This document shows, piece by piece, positions 59,838-64,000 of a stretch of 64,000 nucleotides of DNA. This stretch comes from Bog-756 sp963704585 (GTDB lineage: Bacteria > Actinomycetota > Acidimicrobiia > Acidimicrobiales > RAAP-2), in assembly GCA_963704585.1 (NCBI GenBank), contig OY969919.1, positions 682,001 to 746,000 of the forward strand, written 5' to 3'. The notes beneath the pieces are model-generated. The model was given only the letters and a program-made list of their open reading frames with translations. It was not told where the DNA came from and did no database searches. Positions within the stretch are counted from its first letter, which is position 1. Each line of letters begins with the position of its first letter. The position numbers and the translations under genes are program-made.

Positions 59838-61243
59838 TCAGGCGCTCGGCGGACGACGGTCCGCCCACGGCTCGGCACGCTCGAGCTGTCCCGCCAGCCG
59901 GAGCAGCCGGGCCTCCTCCCAGGGGCCTCCGACGAGCTGGACGCCGATCGGAAGGCCTGAGGGCGCGACGTGCAGCGGCAGCGAGATGGCCGGCTGTCCG
60001 CTGACGTTGAACATAGAGGTGAAGACGGCCATCTGGAGGACCGGCAGCGCCGGACCGTCGGGAGCGGCGTGGGCCGCCTCGAGGACCACACCGGCCACAG
60101 GCGGCTCGATGCTCATCGTCGGCGTGAGGAGCACGTCGAACTCGCTCCCCCAGCGCCCGGTGAACTGCCGGCTGAACGCCTGGAGCTGATGGACCGAGTG
60201 CACGTACGTGAGGCTGTCGACGTCCTGCGCGATCTTGCGCGCCGCCTGGATGTGGGGCTCGGTCCGCTCCCAGTCGACATCCACGTAGTCGCCGAGGCCG
60301 GAGTTGACGAGCGCCAGGAACCAGCCGATCACCTCGTCGGGGAGGTCGAGCGTCGCCGGTTCGATCCGGTGGCCGAGCCCCTCGAGCAGAGTGGCTGTCG
60401 CCTCCGCCGCGGCCACGCACGCCGCGTCGACCGGCAGGCCGAACGGTGCCGTCGTGACGAGGCCGATCCGCAGCGGCTCCGGGTCGGCCCCGACCTCCTC
60501 GGCGAACGGACGCAACGGGCCCGGCGCGTTGTACCACGCACCGCGGTCGAATCCGCTGATCACGTCCAGCAGTGCGCCGGTGTCGGCCACGTCGTGGGTG
60601 ACGACGCCCTCGACGGCGCCGCCCTCCCACGCGGTGTAGCGCGCGGGACGCGCCCACGGCTGACCTTGAGGCCGACGAGTCCACAGCAGGATGCGGGGAT
60701 CCGGATCGAGCCGCCACCGTCGTTGGCGTGCGCGACCGGAAAGAGCCCCCCGGCCGTCGCCGACGCGGCGCCGCCCGACGAGCCGCCCGGCGTGTGGCCG
60801 ACGTCCCACGGGTTGCGGGTGATCCCGTAGCGCAAGTTCTCGGCGGCGGTGATCGGGCCGAACTCGGGGGTGTTGGTCCGAGCGGTCAACACGAATCCGG
60901 CTCGGACGAAGGCTTCGACCACCAGCTCGCTCTCGGCTGCGGGCTCGCCGGAGGCACCGGCCGAGCCGTAGGTGGTCGGCCACCCCTCGACCGGCGTCAG
61001 GTCCTTGATCGGGATCGGGACGCCGTGGAACGGTGGGAGCTCCTCCGCGGGCATCTTCGCGACCTCGTCCGCGGCGCGCCTCGCCGCGGCGCGCGCCTCG
61101 TCGTCGTTGCGCCAGATGACCGCGTTGAGGTCGGGGTTTCGACGGTCGATCGCGTCGAGGCATGCCTCGAGGACCTCGGTCGGGCTGATCCGCTTCGCGC
61201 GGATCTCCCCGGCGACGGTCAGTGCGGTGCGGTGGTCGGTCAA
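59838..61243 (-). pseudogene. Amidase-signature family protein, interrupted by a frameshift near 60650
   Basis: The N-terminal half from a TTG at 61243 has the amidase Ser-Ser-Lys catalytic elements: Lys in 'VPIPIKDLTPVEG', and the signature 'GGSSGGAASATAGG' with the second Ser in 'DGGGSIRIPASCCG'. The rest ('VVTHDVADTGALLDV', 'SEFDVLLTPTMSIEPP', 'ISLPLHVAPSGLPIGVQLVG') is in another frame ending at 59838. One base indel near 60650 joins them into about 468 residues. The enzyme would hydrolyse an amide to acid and ammonia. A GGGAGG ribosome-binding site precedes the start. Confidence 0.83.
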
Positions 61244-61423
61244 CGTGGCCTCCCTCTCCTCGGTCTGTTGTCGCGGTCGGCCCCGGCGGGCCGGCCGGCA
61301 ACCCGGTCGACGCTACCCCTGTACCGCTCGGGTGACCCGTCGGACGCGGGCGCCGTGGCGCGCGGGCACACCACGGGGTAGAGACTGTCGCATCGACCGG
61401 CTGCAGGACGATCGGAGGATGAC

Positions 61424-62405
61424 GTGGAGTACGTGAATTTCGGTGGGACCGGGCTGCGGGTGTCGCGCATCTGCCTCGGCATGATGAGCTTCGGGAACGA
61501 CAGCGACCGTCCGTGGGCACTCGACGAGGACGAGGCGGAGCCGATCATCCGCGCGGCCGTCGAAGGCGGGATCACCTTCTTCGACACAGCGGACACCTAT
61601 TCGAAGGGGGCGAGCGAGGTCGCGACCGGCCGGCTCCTACCCGAAATTCCTCAGCCGCGACGAGCTGGTGGTCGCGACCAAGGTCTTCATGCCGATGACC
61701 CCGGGGGAGAACGGCGGCGGACTCTCGCGCAAGCACGTGTTGTCGGCGATCGACGCCTCCCTGGCCCGGCTCGGCATGGAGTACGTCGACCTCTACCAGA
61801 TCCACCGGTGGGACCCCCGCGTGCCGATCGAGGAGACGATGGAGGCCCTCCATGACGTCGTGCGCGCCGGCAAGGCCCGCTACATCGGCGCGAGCTCGAT
61901 GTTCGCGTGGCAGTTCTCGAAGGCGCAGCACGCGGCGGAGCGCAACGGCTGGACACGGTTCGTGTCGATGCAGCCCCACTACAACCTCCTCTACCGCGAG
62001 GAGGAGCGCGAGATGATCCCGCTCTGCCTCGACCAGGGCATCGGGGTGATCCCGTGGAGCCCCCTCGCCCGCGGCGTGCTCGCCGGCAACCGGGGACGCG
62101 ACGGCAGCCGCCGGACGACGCGCTCCGAAACGGACGGGTTCACCGACTACCTCTACGCGCAGCCGACCGACTTCGACGTCGTCGAGCGGGTCGCCGAGGT
62201 GGCTTCTGCGCGGGGAGTTCCGCCCGCGCGGGTCGCGCTCGCCTGGCTGCTCTCCAAGCTCGGGGTGACCGCTCCGATCGTCGGCGCGACGAAGCCGGGC
62301 CACCTCGCCGACGCGCTCGCCGCCGAGCGGCTCACGCTGGACGCCGAGGAGATCGCCCGGCTCGAAGAGCCCTATGTCCCCCACCCGGTCCTCGGACACT
62401 TCTGA
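61424..62405 (+). pseudogene. Aldo-keto reductase, interrupted by a frameshift near 61638
   Basis: The start GTG 61424 gives 'FGGTGLRVSRICLGMMSFGN' and 'FFDTADTYSKGASE' (Asp and Tyr of the AKR tetrad). The Lys, in 'ELVVATKVFMPM', and everything after it ('VDLYQIHRWDPRVPIEETME', 'PHYNLLYREEEREMIPLC', 'IVGATKPGHLADALAAERL') are in another frame ending at 62405. Removing or adding one base in 'CTCCTACCCGAAATTC' near 61636-61640 restores an AKR of about 326 residues. The neighbouring amidase, divergent, is broken the same way. Confidence 0.84.
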
Positions 62406-62408
62406 CCT

Positions 62409-63890
62409 TCACGACCCGGTCGTGCCCGGTCCGGGGGGCTTGCCCCGGATCGGCGGGTGGCCCGTGCCCGCCCAGGCGATGGCCGCCCCGGCCAGAGCGA
62501 AACCCGCGAGGGCGAGGAGGGTGCCGGCGAACGCGCTTCGGACCGCGCCGACCGCTGCACCGTCGCCGCCGAGCGCGGCGAACACCGTGGCGGTGACCGC
62601 GAGTCCCAGCGCCGTGCCCATCCCCCGGCCCATGTTGAGCAGGCCTGACGCGAGGCCCGACTGCTCCGCCGGTGCCGCGGCCATCACCCCGGCGTTGTTC
62701 GGTGCGATGAAGAGCCCGAGGCCGACGCCGACCACCGCGAGCATCGCGGCCACCGTGCCGGAGGTGGTGCCGAACGCGGCGAGGCCGAGCAGTCCGGCCG
62801 CGGCGACGACCATGCCGATCACCGTCGGGAGGCGGGCGCCCGCGCGATCGGCCAGCCGACCGGACCAGGGGGCGACGAGACCGAGCGCAAAAGGCAGCAC
62901 CATCGTCACGAGACCCGTCTCGATCGTGCCGGCACCGAGACCGCGCTCGAGCTCGAACGGCACGACGACGAGCACTCCGAAGAGCACGAGGAAGGCGATC
63001 GTCCCGCTCGCGATCCCGGTCCGGAAGCGGATCCGCCCGAAGAGGGAGAGGTCGACCATCGGGGCCGCGCACCGGCGCTCCCGCCGGACGAACAGGCTCC
63101 CGAGCACGAGCGCCGCGGCGATCGCGGCGACGATGGGCGGCGAGGTCCACCCGAGGTGTGCGCCTTCCGAGATGGCGAGCACGAGGCCCACGACGGCCGG
63201 GAGGAAGAGCCCGAACCCGATCCAGTCGAAGCCCACCCGACCCTGCAGGTGGCGGCTGCGCGGGATGAAGACCAGCGCGGCGGCGACACCGAGGATCCCC
63301 GCGGGGACGTTGACGAGGAAGAGGAGGCGCCAGCCTCCCGCTGCGAGCAGCAGCCCGCCGATCGAGGGCCCGAGCGCGAGCCCGAGCGCCTGGGCCGCGC
63401 CCTGGATCCCGAGCGCCCGCCCGAGGCGCGCGACGGGGACCGCGAGGGCGATGATCGCCACACTGTTCGCCTGCAGCATGGCGGCGCCGACCGCCTGCAG
63501 GGCGCGGAACCCGATCAACCAGCCGAGGCTCGGCGCTGCCGCGCAGAGCGCGGACCCGATGACGAAGACGACGAACCCGTAGACGTAGAGGAGCTTTCGG
63601 CCGACCATGTCGGCGAACCGACCGACCGCCGCCACGGTCGCCACGAGCACGAGGAGGTAGGAGAGACCGACCCAGCTCACCGCGGTCACCCCGGCGTGGT
63701 ACGTCCGCTCGAGCGCGGGCAGGGCGAGGGTCACGATGCTCGCGTCGAGCTGGCCCATGAAGGCGCCGATGCAGACCGCGGCGACCACCAACAGGTCCCC
63801 ACGCGGCAGCCGCCGGACCGTTTCCGGCCGCCGGGGCTCAACGAGCAGGCGATGCCAGCCTGTCGCACCCGTCTGCCCGATCAGGTCCAT
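62409..63890 (-). CDS. MFS transporter, DHA2 (14-helix) drug/H+ antiporter type
   Basis: The 493-residue integral membrane protein has about 14 hydrophobic helices, the EmrB/QacA pattern. It carries the early 'CIGAFMGQLDASIVTLALPA' (motif D1-like), 'GRFADMVGRKLLYVYGFVVF' (motif A) and 'LALGPSIGGLLLAAGGWRLL' (motif C-like). It exports small toxic molecules or a pathway product in exchange for protons. It is convergent with the aldo-keto reductase (3 bp apart) and divergent from the LysR gene at the right edge, which probably controls it. Confidence 0.95.
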   Translation of the reverse strand: MDLIGQTGATGWHRLLVEPRRPETVRRLPRGDLLVVAAVCIGAFMGQLDASIVTLALPALERTYHAGVTAVSWVGLSYLLVLVATVAAVGRFADMVGRKLLYVYGFVVFVIGSALCAAAPSLGWLIGFRALQAVGAAMLQANSVAIIALAVPVARLGRALGIQGAAQALGLALGPSIGGLLLAAGGWRLLFLVNVPAGILGVAAALVFIPRSRHLQGRVGFDWIGFGLFLPAVVGLVLAISEGAHLGWTSPPIVAAIAAALVLGSLFVRRERRCAAPMVDLSLFGRIRFRTGIASGTIAFLVLFGVLVVVPFELERGLGAGTIETGLVTMVLPFALGLVAPWSGRLADRAGARLPTVIGMVVAAAGLLGLAAFGTTSGTVAAMLAVVGVGLGLFIAPNNAGVMAAAPAEQSGLASGLLNMGRGMGTALGLAVTATVFAALGGDGAAVGAVRSAFAGTLLALAGFALAGAAIAWAGTGHPPIRGKPPGPGTTGS

Positions 63891-63960
63891 GCATCCATTC
63901 TGCTGACGCCTCTACCAGAAGTCGAATGACTGGGCTTGATCGATTCGATAAGATTTCTCT
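63891..63960. promoter_or_regulatory. Divergent promoter region, MFS exporter and LysR gene
   Basis: A 70 bp AT-richer gap contains GATCGATTCGATAAGAT (63937-63953), with overlapping GATCGAT and ATCGATTCGAT symmetries, a plausible LysR-box type site. It would allow LysR to control both itself and the exporter. Confidence 0.4.
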
Positions 63961-64000
63961 ATGGAGTTGCGGCGCCTCGAGCACTTCCTCGCGGTCGCCG
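63961..64000 (+). CDS. LysR-family regulator (N-terminus only)
   Basis: The last 40 bases read MELRRLEHFLAVA, the highly conserved start of the LysR helix-turn-helix domain. The gene continues outside the window. It is divergent from the MFS exporter, a common LysR-exporter layout. Confidence 0.8.
   Translation, partial: MELRRLEHFLAVA

Overview
The window is uniformly GC-rich and read in both directions. It carries F420-type LLM oxidoreductases, many FadE-type acyl-CoA dehydrogenases, CYP-type P450s, a one-cluster actinobacterial ferredoxin, TetR/MarR regulators and a CsbD protein. Together these point to an actinomycete-like bacterium with a large lipid, terpenoid or steroid catabolic repertoire. 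A free-living Acidimicrobiia-type lineage is my guess and is not proven by the sequence. I saw no rRNA, tRNA or CRISPR array.

Layout. (1) 1-12.6 kb is a catabolic block. A seven-gene minus-strand operon (amidohydrolase, two M24 proteins, crotonase, fused CoA-transferase, MarR, LLM oxidoreductase) faces a plus-strand pair of a KstD-like flavoprotein and a P450; an SDR follows on the minus strand. (2) 12.9-18.5 kb holds two near-identical IS110-family elements in the same orientation. They bracket a roughly 2.5 kb island of small genes: CsbD, small membrane proteins, a winged-helix regulator and a low-affinity iron permease-like protein. A small membrane protein and a DinB-like protein follow. 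(3) 19.5-22.3 kb is a P450-SDR operon divergent from a TetR gene. (4) 22.3-43.2 kb is a chain of divergent gene pairs: TauD dioxygenase-FadD/TetR, SDR/TPP-dependent E1, acyl-CoA dehydrogenase/class II aldolase, SDR-amidohydrolase/cyclase, Baeyer-Villiger-type monooxygenase/Rieske oxygenase-SnoaL, and LLM-quinone reductase/aldehyde dehydrogenase. All six intergenic gaps contain the same operator-like motif built on TGTACCGAYC, which suggests one regulon under a TetR protein. HyuA closes this block. (5) 43.3-48.8 kb holds a second TetR, a heteromeric acyl-CoA dehydrogenase pair, a TesB thioesterase, a third acyl-CoA dehydrogenase and a [3Fe-4S] ferredoxin that could serve the P450s. (6) 49-53.4 kb holds a ferritin-like protein, the MurD2-MurL pair (an alternative route to D-Glu in peptidoglycan), a SixA-like phosphatase and a SnoaL-like protein. 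(7) 53.4-59.6 kb is a MacB-type ABC operon with two membrane-fusion proteins and a lipoprotein. (8) 59.8-64 kb has an amidase, an aldo-keto reductase, a DHA2 MFS exporter and the start of a LysR gene.

Six otherwise conserved genes are each broken by one single-base frameshift (about 8345, 21870, 25970, 54595, 60650 and 61638). This many isolated indels in GC-rich sequence could be sequencing error or real decay, and the affected genes should be read with that in mind.
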